The notes beneath the pieces are model-generated. The model saw only the letters and a list, made by a program, of their open reading frames with translations. It was not told the origin of the DNA and ran no database searches. 64,000 bases of DNA, from positions 14,693,880-14,757,879 of the forward strand of contig CM044960.1 in the NCBI GenBank assembly GCA_024516035.1. The letters are read 5' to 3'. Position numbers and translations under genes: made by a program. Source of the DNA: Bactericera cockerelli (Eukaryota; Arthropoda; Insecta; Hemiptera; Triozidae). Shown in pieces: positions 1 through 9,791 of the stretch (position 1 is the first letter of the stretch; each line of letters begins with the position of its first letter).

Positions 1-386
1 AAAAATTGAAATCGGAGGGAAAAATATTTATTTTTACAAAATCGAACACAATACTTCCGATTTCTAATATTAGAAATCTAGAGTAGTAGAGTGATAATGA
101 TACTGCCGCAGATTTCAGAACACTTTTCATTAGTATAGTATGGGAGGATCAAAGCCCTTGTCAAGTTAAGGAAATACCTAAACACGAAAAAGCACTATAT
201 CTATCTTCAAGAATGTACTTGTATTGACATGTTGCTGGAATTTCTGTACAATAAAAATTTGATGCACCTTTTACCCCTTCAGGCTATTCTTATTTTAGTT
301 CTAGAGTCTTGAAAAAGCTTGCATTTGAAGGAGTTTTTTCTTCAAATTACAAACAAAACCTGAATTCCATGAACTATTGTCTTGTA
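1..386. other. AT-rich sequence, no gene seen
   Basis: Left flank of the foldback element. Contains a short TTTCTAATATTAGAAA palindrome near 60-80 that recurs near 23.3, 28.6 and 53.2 kb, apparently a small dispersed repeat. No coding support. Confidence 0.5.
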
Positions 387-551
387 CAGAAAACAAGGTG
401 CGTTAACCTGACAGCCCACCAGAACGGATTTTGTTCAAATAAGGCTCAATGTTTTGTGCTCGTTTTGTGCCGTTTTGTGCCAGCAAAAATTTATTTTGTA
501 CCCCTACCATTCTCGAGATATAGACCCCCCCTAGGTGGGCTGCTAGAGTAA

Positions 552-1745
552 CGTTAACCTAGCAGCCCACCAGAACGGATTGAGTTGAGACTAGGTTTAT
601 TGGATTCGGCTCGTTTTGTGCCGTTTTGTGCTAAAAATATTTTCCTCCTGCGACCTTTCGTTCCCGAGATATTGACATTTGAAAAAGTCACTTTTTGGCG
701 GGAAAATTTTTTTTCTTGGAATTTTCGGAATTTTTTTATACCATCGTTTTGTGCTCGTTTTGTGCTCCAACTTTTGACATCAAAACTTTTTTTGTACCCC
801 TACCGTTCTCGAGATATAGACCCCCCTTAGGTGGGCTGCTAGAGTAACGTTAACCTAGCAGCCCACCAGAACGGATTGGGTTAAGACTAAGTTTATTGGA
901 TTCGGCTTGTTTTGTGCCGTTTTGTGCCAAAAATATTTTTCTCCTGCGACCTTTCGTTCCCGAGATATTGACATTTGAAAAAGTCACTTTTTGGCGGGAA
1001 AATTTTTTTTCTTGGAATTTTCGGAATTTTTTTATACCATCGTTTTGTGCTCGTTTTGTGCTCCAACTTTTGACATCAAAACTTTTTTTGTACCCCTACC
1101 GTTCTCGAGATATAGACCCCCCCTAGGTGGGCTGCTAGAGTAACGTTAACCTAGCAGCCCACCAGAACGGATTGAGTTAAGACTAGGTTTGTTGGATTCG
1201 GCTCGTTTTGTGCCGTTTTGTGCCAAAAATATTTTTCTCCTGCGACCTTTCGTTCCCGAGATATTGACTTTTGAAAAAGTCACTTTTTGGCGGGAAAATT
1301 TTTTTTCTTGGAATTTTCGGAATTTTTTTATACCATCGTTTTGTGCTCGTTTTGAGCTCCAACTTTAGTCATCAAAACTTTTTTTGTACCCCTACCGTTC
1401 TCGAGATATAGACCCCCCTTAGGTGGGCTGCTAGAGTAACGTTAACCTAGCAGCCCACCAGAACGGATTGGGTTAAGACTAAGTTTATTGGATTCGGCTT
1501 GTTTTGTGCCGTTTTGTGCCAAAAATATTTTTCTCCTGCGACCTTTCGTTCCCGAGATATTGACATTTGAAAAAGTCACTTTTTGGCGGGAAAATTTTTT
1601 TTCTTGGAATTTTCGGAATTTTTTTTATACCATCGTTTTGTGCTCGTTTTGAGCTCCAACTTTAGTCATCAAAACTTTTTTTGTACCCCTACCGTTCTCG
1701 AGATATAGACCCGCCCTAGGTGGGCTGCTAGGTTAACGTTAACCT
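552..1745 (+). repeat. 296-bp tandem units, left arm of foldback
   Basis: Four units start at CCTAGCAGCCCACCAGAACGG-like boundaries near 558, 854, 1150 and 1446. Each contains GTTTTGTGC repeats and an inverted GGTGGGCTGCTAG/CTAGCAGCCCACC junction. Confidence 0.85.
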
Positions 1746-2065
1746 AGCAGCCCACCAGAACGGATTTAGTTATGACTAGATTCATTCGATTAGGCTCGTT
1801 TAGTGGCCTTTTGCGCCAAAAATATTTTCCTACTACGACCTTTCGTTCCCGTCACTTTATGGCGGGAATTGAGGTCACCGTGCGTGCAAGCTAGTGTATC
1901 AGCCACAGTGACTATTGACAAGATTTTTTTATCTGACCTGGTTGTAGGATTTTTAATGGAAACTTTACATTTTACCCAACAATAGATCATTTCTGAACAT
2001 TTGATTCCATTTGCTTTTAAAGTCTTAATTTTAGATAGTCAGGAAGAAAGTTTTATCCTGCTTAC

Positions 2066-2093
2066 TGCGATTCGTAGAATTCTACGAATCGCA
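2066..2093. other. Perfect 28-bp palindrome in the foldback arm
   Basis: TGCGATTCGTAGAA followed by its exact reverse complement. The right arm keeps 26 bp of it around 4677-4702. Confidence 0.75.
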
Positions 2094-2377
2094 CTAAACA
2101 GGGGTTAGAATTTTTTATAAGCCATTAAAAATATCCAAAACTGGCCCGAGGAGTGATTTCAACATGACATGAATAAAAAATGTGAATAGCAGAGATAAAT
2201 CACAAGTCAATATTAGCACTTTCGATTGTTTTTTTTCCATCGTGGGCGCCATCTTGCATCGGGAAAATGCTCAATACTAAAGTGACAATTTATTTGGAAC
2301 CTACTGGTCAATGAGCTATCAGAATCAATTCTAAATTTTTCTCTAGACACCTAATCGAAGTTAGCTGAATGGTCTTT

Positions 2378-2540
2378 CCCGGTAGCTCAGTGGTCAAGGC
2401 GTCTACTGGTATTTCGGAGGTCGCGGTTTCAAAACCCAGCCGGAACGTGACAAGTTACCCTCTCATTTAGGTATTTGACCACTTACTGCTGCAATAATGG
2501 GACTAATTAGTCATATAAATAAGGCGATATTAAAATTATT
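2378..2540 (+). mobile_element. tRNA-derived SINE, family A
   Basis: Head CCCGGTAGCTCAGTGGTCAA resembles a tRNA A box, with a degenerate B box. The tail ATAAATAAGGCGATATTA is shared by about ten copies in the window. It lies in the loop of the foldback element. Confidence 0.75.
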
Positions 2541-3379
2541 CAGTTCTCCTCTTTAATCCAATTTTCACCCAGACTAATTCCTCATATGTATTTCAAGACA
2601 CGCATGAGCCGCCGTTGTCTTTTCTCTTCACTCCACGTGGGGATTTAACACAAGGAAGAATTCTGGAGTACTGTCTTTTCCCACAAATACTGTTTTTTTC
2701 CCACAAATGTCCCCCAAAAAAAATATCCCCAAGGAAGTGTCAGAAAAAGTATCCCGCGTGATTTATTGTCTACCTACATAGTTATAATTATAATATATAC
2801 CTCTGATATAGATGTTCAGGCAGATTTGAGTTTGATTGCACCAATATGTAAAAGATCAACCATTCTGACATTCTAATCTGAATAAATACAATTAGGGATA
2901 TTATATTAATTTAATTTTCATTTGCATATTTTGGGAGTAAATTGAAAATTATTCAAGTAGGTTACCAATTAATTCGGTTTTTCAGTTGTGCAAGATCATT
3001 GGTTGGATGGTAGATATTGCCTGAGACAATTATCCCACACTTTGCAATAATCTATGTAAAGAAATTTGAATAGAATTTAACACAACAACAACAACAACAA
3101 AAAACACAATTATCTTCAAGCCGAAATCAAAACTAGAGGGTATATTATAGTTTCATGTTCATGATCCAATATTTATGATGATCTTTTTAAGTAAGTGGGA
3201 AAACTTGTAAAATCATTGGAAAATCCCGCGATATAACGGAATCATGGGATTTTCTTCACACAATCACAGCGAGAGAATTATTCCCTGTGTCAGAATCCCT
3301 CCACCTGTTTGTTTTTCAGAATCCTTAGACATAATTTTACGAATATAAGACAATTAGGCCAACGTCGCTGACACGTTGG

Positions 3380-3822
3380 ATAATAATAATAATATCGGAT
3401 TATTTGTACTGCCCGATTAAGACTATTAGAGTCCTATTATTCCAGCAGTCAGACCAAGACATATTATTATGTACTAGCGGGCTGTCGCCCGCTTTGCGGG
3501 CCGAGGCATGGCCGTGAAAGCAAAAAATCCTTTTTCGCCAATGGCAGGTGTTGTAGTGGGAGTTTCGAAAAATCCCGTCTTATTGCACATCTAGACTATA
3601 AGACAAAGCTACCTACCAAATTTCAGTTTCCTAGGACTTACGGTTTGGGCTGTAGAGCGATGATCAGTCAGTGGTCAGTGGTCAGTGAGTGTCTTTGACA
3701 TTTATATATTAAGAAGTGGTAAATTTCCCAAATAGTCATGTCCCGATTGGATTTCGAACCCACGACCTCTGGAACCTCTGGATTCACAGAGTGCCGCCTT
3801 TACCACTGAGCTACCCGGACAG
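3380..3822 (-). mobile_element. SINE family A copy split by a Helitron
   Basis: Tail (3380-3472) and head (3714-3822, with GGTTTCGAACCC-like B box and GAGCTACC A box) of one antisense SINE, separated by the Helitron at 3473-3713. Confidence 0.7.
3473..3713 (-). mobile_element. Non-autonomous Helitron, copy 1
   Basis: The 3' end carries a GCCCGC/GCGGGC hairpin and terminal CTAG; the 5' end is TCTTAATATATAAATGTC. About 240 bp and more than 90% like the copies near 30.8 and 50.0 kb. Confidence 0.75.
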
Positions 3823-3825
3823 TAA

Positions 3826-3935
3826 AGTTGAATGCTCCGGTTCTAGTAAGATCACGAATTTGGGCAACGTCCAGCGGGGTGAAGTGTTCGAGATGCTAGT
3901 ATTTTAGCCAAACGCAGGCTGGGTGGGGTATAATA
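3826..3935 (+). mobile_element. Fragment of 5S-derived SINE
   Basis: Retains the TGCTCCGGTTCTAGTAAGATCACG and GCAACGTCCAGCG pieces of the 5S-like head. Degenerate. Confidence 0.4.
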
Positions 3936-5035
3936 ATAATTCCGTGTCGTAAATAGGCACAGATACCTATATAACGGTGGTGAAAGGATTATATGAACGC
4001 CCAGATTTAATGTCTAGGCTTCTTTCATATATCTATTTGGTTTTAACACTTTTAACGTCCTGATTTGAGATAGTCAGGCCGGGGGTTTTACCCTCCATTT
4101 GATTTGGGAATCATGTGTGTGTGTTTGTGTGGCTATGTGGGTGTGTATATGTGGGTGTGTATATGTGTGTGTGCGTTCTCAGGCTAATAAGGATAAATTT
4201 TGTTAGCTGGTACGAATCTCAGTAAACAGGATAAAACTATCTTCCTGACTATCTAAAATTAGGACTTTAAAAGCAAATGGAATCAAATGTGTTGTTGTGT
4301 AAAATGTAAAGTTTCCATTGAAAATCCTACAACCAGGTCAGATAAAAAAAATCTTCACAGTAGTCATTGTGGCTGATACACTAGCTTGCACGCACGGTGA
4401 TCAGCTAACTTCGATTATAGGCGTCTAGAGAAAAATTTAGAATTGATTCTGATAGCTCATTGACCAGTAGGGTCCAAATAAATTGTCACTTTAGTATTGA
4501 GCATTTTCCCGATGCAAGATGGCGCCCACGATGGAAAAAAAACAATCGAAAGTGCTAATATTGACTTGTGATTTATCTCTGCTATTCACATTTTTTATTC
4601 ATATCATGAATCACTCCTCGGGCCAGTTTTGGATATTTTTAGTGGCTTATAAAAAAATCTACCCCCTGTTTACTGTGATTCGTAGAATTCTACGAATCGC
4701 AGTAAGCAGGATAAAACTTTCTTCCTGACTATCTAAAATTAAGACTTTAAAAGCAAATGGAATCAAATGTTCAGAAATGATCTATTATTGTGTAAAATGT
4801 AAAGTTTCCATTAAAAATCCTACAACCAGGTCAGATAAAAAAATCTTGTCAAAAGTCACTGTGGCTGATACACTAGCTTGCACGCACGGTGACCTTAATT
4901 CCCGCCATAAAGTGACGGGAACGAAAGGTCGTAGTAGGAAAATATTTTTGGCGCTAAAGGCCACTAATCGAATGAATCTAGTCTTAACTAAATCCGTTCT
5001 GGTGGGCTGCTAGGTTAACGTTAACCTAGCAGCCC

Positions 5036-6520
5036 ACCTAGGGGGGGTCTATATCTCGAGAACAGTAGGGGTACAAAAAAAGTTTTGATGATAAAAGTTG
5101 GAGCACAAAACGAGCACAAAACGATGGTATAAAAAAATTCCGAAAATTCCAAGAAAAAAAAATTTCCCGCCCAAAAGTGACTTTTTCAAATGTCAATATC
5201 TCGAGAACGAAAGGTCGCAGGAGAAAAATATTTTTGGCACAAAACGGCACAAAACGAGCCGAATCCAATAAACCTAGTCTCAACTCAATCCGTTCTGGTG
5301 GGCTGCTAGGTTAACGTTACTCTAGCAGCCCACGTAGGGGGGGTCTATATCTCGAGAACAGTAGGGGTACAAAAAAAGTTTTGATGATAAAAGTTGGAGC
5401 ACAAAACGAGCACAAAACGATGGTATAAAAAAATTCCGAAAATTCCAAGAAAAAAAATTTTCCCGCCAAAAAGTGACTTTTTCAAATGTCAATATCTCGA
5501 GAACGAAAGGTCGCAGGAGAAAAATATTTTTGGCACAAAACGGCACAAAACGAGCCGAATCCAATAAACCTAGTCTTAACTCAATCCGTTCTGGTGGGCT
5601 GCTAGGTTAACGTTACTCTAGCAGCCCACCTAGGGGGGGTCTATATCTCGAGAACGGTAGGGGTACAAAAAAAGTTTTGATGACAAAAGTTGGAGCACAA
5701 AACGAGCACAAAACGATGGTATAAAAAAATTCCGAAAATTCCAAGAAAAAAAAATTTCCCGCCAAAAAGTGACTTTTTCAAATGTCAATATCTCGGGAAC
5801 GAAAGGTCGCAGGAGAAAAATATTTTTGGCACAAAACGGCACAAAACGAGCCGAATCCAATAAACCTAGTCTTAACTCAATCCGTTCTGGTGGGCTGCTA
5901 GGTTAACGTTACTCTAGCAGCCCACCTAGGGGGGGTCTATATCTCGAGAACGGTAGGGGCACAAAAAAAGTTTTGATGACAAAAGTTGGAGCACAAAACG
6001 AGCACAAAACGATGGTATAAAAAAATTCCGAAAATTCCAAGAAAAAAAATTTTCCCGCCAAAAAGTGACTTTTTCAAATGTCAATATCTCGGGAACGAAA
6101 CGTCGCAGGAGAAAAATATTTTTGGCACAAAACGGCACAAAACGAGCCGAATTCAATAAACCTAGTCTCAACTCAATCCGTTCTGGTGGGCTGCTAGGTT
6201 AACGTTACTCTAGCAGCCCACCTAGGGGGGGTCTATATCTCGAGAACGGTAGGGGTACAAAAAAAGTTTTGATGACAAAAGTTGGAGCACAAAACGAGCA
6301 CAAAACGATGGTATAAAAAAATTCCGAAAATTCCAAGAAAAAAAAATTTCCCACCAAAAAGTGACTTTTTCAAATGTCAATATCTCGGGAACGAAAGGTC
6401 GCAGGAGAAAAATATTTTTGGCACAAAACGGCACAAAACGAGCCGAATCCAATAAACCTAGTCTCAACTCAATCCGTTCTGGTGGGCTGCTAGGTTAACG
6501 TTACTCTAGCAGCCCACCTA
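5036..6520 (-). repeat. 296-bp tandem units, right arm of foldback
   Basis: Five units spaced 296 bp (from about 5038, 5334, 5630, 5926 and 6222), inverted relative to the left arm and highly similar to it. Confidence 0.85.
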
Positions 6521-6665
6521 GGGGGGGTCTATATCTCGAGAACGGTAGGGGTACAAAATGAATTTTTGCTGGCACAAAACGGCACAAAACGAGCACAAAA
6601 CGTTGAGCCTTATTTGGACAAAATCTGTTCTGGTGGGCTGTCAGGTTAACGCACCTCAGAAAACA

Positions 6666-7575
6666 GGAGTTCTTACTTCTTGTTTTTCCATACAGGACGC
6701 CTGGAGAGAATCTAACAAACGGGATAATGCAAGATGGAGTATGGACATGTTTCTCTAGTGCTTCTGAATGTTTCTGAATTCGTGCCTGATATCATCGATT
6801 GTGTAAATGAGGCATTATTATCACTCATTATGTTGGAGAAACAGGAGCAAAGTTTACTTCCCAGCTCAGAAGAGAAAAATTGCAGAGCTGCTGGGACAGT
6901 AAACTCTTCACATACGTACAGATGAATGAGACGAATTAGATCCACTACAAGTCTGAGTCTGACGACTGGTCAAGATTATTATTATTAATTAGGATGATCC
7001 GTCTGATGATTTATTAAAATTATTTTATTTTACACATAATACACATACCTTCACTATCTTTGTACTTTATCAGTCGAAGAGGCGGATAGATAATATTACC
7101 TATAATTTCATTTTCCATTTTTGAAATAGAACCTTGTCAGTGACTATGGAATCGTCTAGTCCTGTTGGTTTGTCTGATACTTTGACTCTGTTCATTACAA
7201 TAAATCAAAATATGAGTGTGTCAAATCAAAATGTGAGTACGATAATTTAACATCATAAACTTATGAAAATGATGGGAGTAATTATTGAGGAAGTGATTGG
7301 TCTATCATGGCAGAGAATTTTTCTTTCAACAAGAATCTAGAGGTATACCCCGAGGGAGCTCTACTGTTCTCATTTAACTCACCCACCAACCACTAGTGGC
7401 TAATTGAAAAAAAAGAACAGTTGGTATTTCCCTTGATATCATATTTCCCCACTTTGTCAGATTTTCTTGTTTCATATCCTCCGTATTTCTTATCATATCT
7501 CCTTTTCTTTTGAGCTGCTTTTCATGTCAATCCTCTATCTCAACAACTTTCTTGTTATTAGGAATTTAAGACATT
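6666..7575. other. Flank of foldback element, no confirmed gene
   Basis: Holds an open frame at 6734-6925 (63 residues, plus strand) with no recognisable domain. The rest is AT-rich, with nothing I can identify. Confidence 0.4.
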
Positions 7576-7580
7576 AAAAA

Positions 7581-7615
7581 ACCCTCAGCCAGCGTCGCGC
7601 GTCGATGGCATGTTG

Positions 7616-7652
<37 letters not shown>

Positions 7653-8024
7653 GATGAGTGTTTCACAGCCGTTTTTTTTATTTCGTAGCCATGAAACAGG
7701 AGCTACTGTAGACGCTTGTGGTCTGTGTTATAGCCTACCCATCCCGTAGTATGCCTCCCCTCCGATGGGCGAGAGAATACACCGGTTCCCTTCAGAACAC
7801 CGAAGTTAAGCGACATCCAGCGAGGTTAAGACTTGGATGGGTGACCATTCAAATTCTAATTCTCGTGACGCTGGCTTTTCCCGGCCCCACTCAGGCTGGG
7901 TGAGGTCAATGTGAGTAGCAGGTTTGTGAGTTTCCTGCGAATGGAGGGTAAAACCCCCGTCGTGATATATGACCATGGCAGTTGAAAGCGACGTTAAACC
8001 CCACTTAAAAAAAAAAAAAAAAAA
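7581..8024 (+). mobile_element. 5S-derived SINE (SINE3-like) interrupted by another SINE
   Basis: The start (GCGTCGATGGCATGTTGAA) is separated from the 5S-like body (7780 on: ACACCGAAGTTAAGCGACAT, then TTGGATGGGTGACC) by an inserted poly(T) plus family G tail (about 7618-7775). It ends in a poly(A) run. The internal boxes match the 5S rRNA control region (GTTAAGC; GGATGGGTGACC). Confidence 0.75.
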
Positions 8025-8457
8025 AAAACCCTCTCTCTCTCTCTCTTTCAATCACTTTTATCCAGCTTTCTTTTTAATTCTAGTTTCTCAGTTTTCTTTT
8101 ATGATCTTCTCTATCGCTATCAATAAACAAAACTTATTGTCTATTTATTTTGATCTGGAAGGTAAAGGAAGAACATGACAAAATTATGTTTTAATGGTAT
8201 TTTTTCTATCTTTTTGTGTTAAAAAATTTCCATGTACCAATAAATGATTAGGTATGCATATTGCACTGAACACCAATAAAGGAAATTTCCTTTTTTAGAC
8301 TGTGCGATTCGTGCTGGATAAGCAGAGTAAGTATATGTATTTGTATTTTAAAAATCCCTCTTTATGGTAACCTTCTTCTATACACAAAAATAAATTTGAG
8401 TACCTACAGATGAATTAAAGCTTTTTAATATATAAAAAATACATTTAATACTTCCCA

Positions 8458-8530
8458 TATAGCTTAAATAGCTATCTAAATAGCTATCTATCTAAATAGC
8501 TTAAATAGCTATCTAAATAGCTATCTAATC
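8458..8530. repeat. Microsatellite-like (AAATAGCTATCT)n
   Basis: Simple tandem repeat of AAATAGCTATCT and variants, self-complementary around AGCT. It lies just beyond the PPO poly(A) signals. Confidence 0.8.
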
Positions 8531-9052
8531 TAAGTAAAAAGTAAAAGAAGTAGGTAATTCCCAATTTGTTCAACTACCAGATATATCAAAACAATTTACT
8601 TTGTGACAATATAAACTGAGCTCATTCTTTATTTGAAGAAAGTCTTTATTAATAAATCATAGTCGTGAGTACAATAATACAAGAGTAGTCAATTTAAAAA
8701 AAGATGAAAATAAATAATATAAATAGTTGTTACTTAACTATAAAATAATAATTGAAAAGCCTCAAGCAGTTGACCATTGTATATTTGATTATAAGATGTA
8801 GGTATTTAGATAGGAAAACGAAAATATACTCATGTTCATATACTGCATGATCATCTATTTCTTGGTTTGTTTGTTAAAGTGCTTTCTTTAAAGAAGAAGA
8901 AGGAAGATAAAATAAATAAATAATCATTTCATCATATTTCGTTATAATTATTGTAAAATAATTTGGGTATAACTAATTAGTAAAGAGTAGTTTTAGGGAA
9001 CATAATATTAGGTCCCTAGAAGATAAAAAGGTTTTACCACGTTCTTAATATA

Positions 9053-9084
9053 TCTAGGTACACAATCATCGTAGTGTACCTAGA
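9053..9084. other. Perfect 11-bp stem hairpin, copy 1
   Basis: TCTAGGTACAC pairs with GTGTACCTAGA around a 10-nt loop. The same stem recurs in the second half of the duplication. In the PPO transcript it would be a stable 3' UTR stem-loop. Confidence 0.6.
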
Positions 9085-9247
9085 GTGGAAAAGAATCCTC
9101 ATTGAGATTTATAAAGATAGGATTAGTTAAATAATATAATAGAAGAAGGAAGATAAAATAAAATAATTTGGGTATAACTAATTTGGGTATAAGAACATAA
9201 TATTAGGTACATAGAAGATGAAAAGGTTTTACCACGTTCTTAATATA

Positions 9248-9279
9248 TCTAGGTACACAATCATGGTAGTGTACCTAGA
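9248..9279. other. Perfect 11-bp stem hairpin, copy 2
   Basis: Same stem and same loop length as the copy at 9053-9084, with one loop base changed. Both stems have stayed perfect although the flanks differ. Confidence 0.6.
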
Positions 9280-9446
9280 CTGAAAAAAAAATCCTCATCA
9301 AGATTTATAAAGATAGGATTAGTTAAAATAATATAATAGAAAGCGAATGTCAGAAGAAAGCTGAAAACTAAGAAAAAAGACAGTAAAAAGTAAAAGTTCA
9401 GAAATCTGAAAATATTAAAATTTAGGGAAAGTCTATTGGTCACTTT

Positions 9447-9791
9447 CTAGCCCCAGTTTTGATTTTGATTCCCCTGGGGTCGTCCTTGCTGGGGTCGACT
9501 TTGCTGATTTCCTTGTTGGGGTCTACCTTGCTGGGGTCGACCCTGCTGATTTCCCTGCTGGGGTCGATTTGTGTTCAGGGGTCGGCGGGCCACAATGCGG
9601 TCGGTGAATCGGATCTTCATGTCCAGCACGGCCATGTTGGGGGTCAGGAATTGCTCCAGGCTAGAGACCCCGGCTCGCGGGGTTCTGTCAAAGGGGAAGC
9701 CCATGGCGCGTCTGTCTGGGTACTTGCTGTCTCTGACGCCGCAGTAGGAGGAGGAGTTGTCGCATTGTGGCGTGCTCTGCGGCGAGTCCAC
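9447..9791 (-). CDS. PPO: PPO exon 13 (residues 619-732, C-terminus)
   Basis: Encodes the conserved end of the beta-sandwich ([20 protein letters not shown], then TDRIVARRP), followed by about 44 residues built from repeated PQQG, NQQ and GRPQ units and ending QNQNWG, stop TAG. The coding sequence of the tail is itself a short tandem repeat, which may explain how it grew. Confidence 0.95.
   Translation of the reverse strand: MDSPQSTPQCDNSSSYCGVRDSKYPDRRAMGFPFDRTPRAGVSSLEQFLTPNMAVLDMKIRFTDRIVARRPLNTNRPQQGNQQGRPQQGRPQQGNQQSRPQQGRPQGNQNQNWG

Larger units (their letters stand above)
396..6656. mobile_element. 6.26 kb foldback-type transposon with tandem-repeat inverted arms
   Basis: The element is bounded by a perfect 9-bp target duplication, CAGAAAACA (387-395 and 6657-6665). 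Its ends are inverted (AGGTGCGTTAACCTGACAGC at the left). The left arm (about 396-2366) and right arm (about 4400-6656) are inverted copies made of a 296-bp tandem unit (4 left, 5 right) plus about 600 bp of unique arm sequence. Long inverted arms of internal repeats and 9-bp duplications are the hallmarks of Drosophila FB elements. No transposase is visible, so it is non-autonomous. The central loop holds a SINE and a SINE split by a Helitron. Open frames of 76-81 residues in the units are repeats, not genes. Confidence 0.85.
8890..9345. repeat. Two-copy tandem duplication in the PPO 3' UTR
   Basis: About 195 bp (from the GAAGATAAAA run to TAGTTAAATAATATAATAG) occurs twice in tandem with small differences. 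Each copy holds one perfect hairpin. Confidence 0.7.
8628..9446 (-). other. PPO: PPO 3' untranslated region (predicted) with poly(A) signals
   Basis: AT-rich sequence after the stop. AATAAA occurs on the minus strand at 8650-8645 and 8633-8628, so transcripts probably end near 8.6 kb. It contains an internal tandem duplication and two copies of a hairpin. The exact end is inferred. Confidence 0.5.

Noticed and set aside
585..6467. A series of 76-81 residue open frames of near-identical sequence on both strands
   Set aside because: They are the same 296-bp tandem unit read repeatedly inside the foldback arms. Phe-rich, no domain, no start context or splice support.
6734..6925. 63-residue open frame with acceptor-like sequences upstream
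   Set aside because: Amino-acid composition looks plausible, but there is no recognisable domain, no partner exon and no donor or promoter; left as unexplained.
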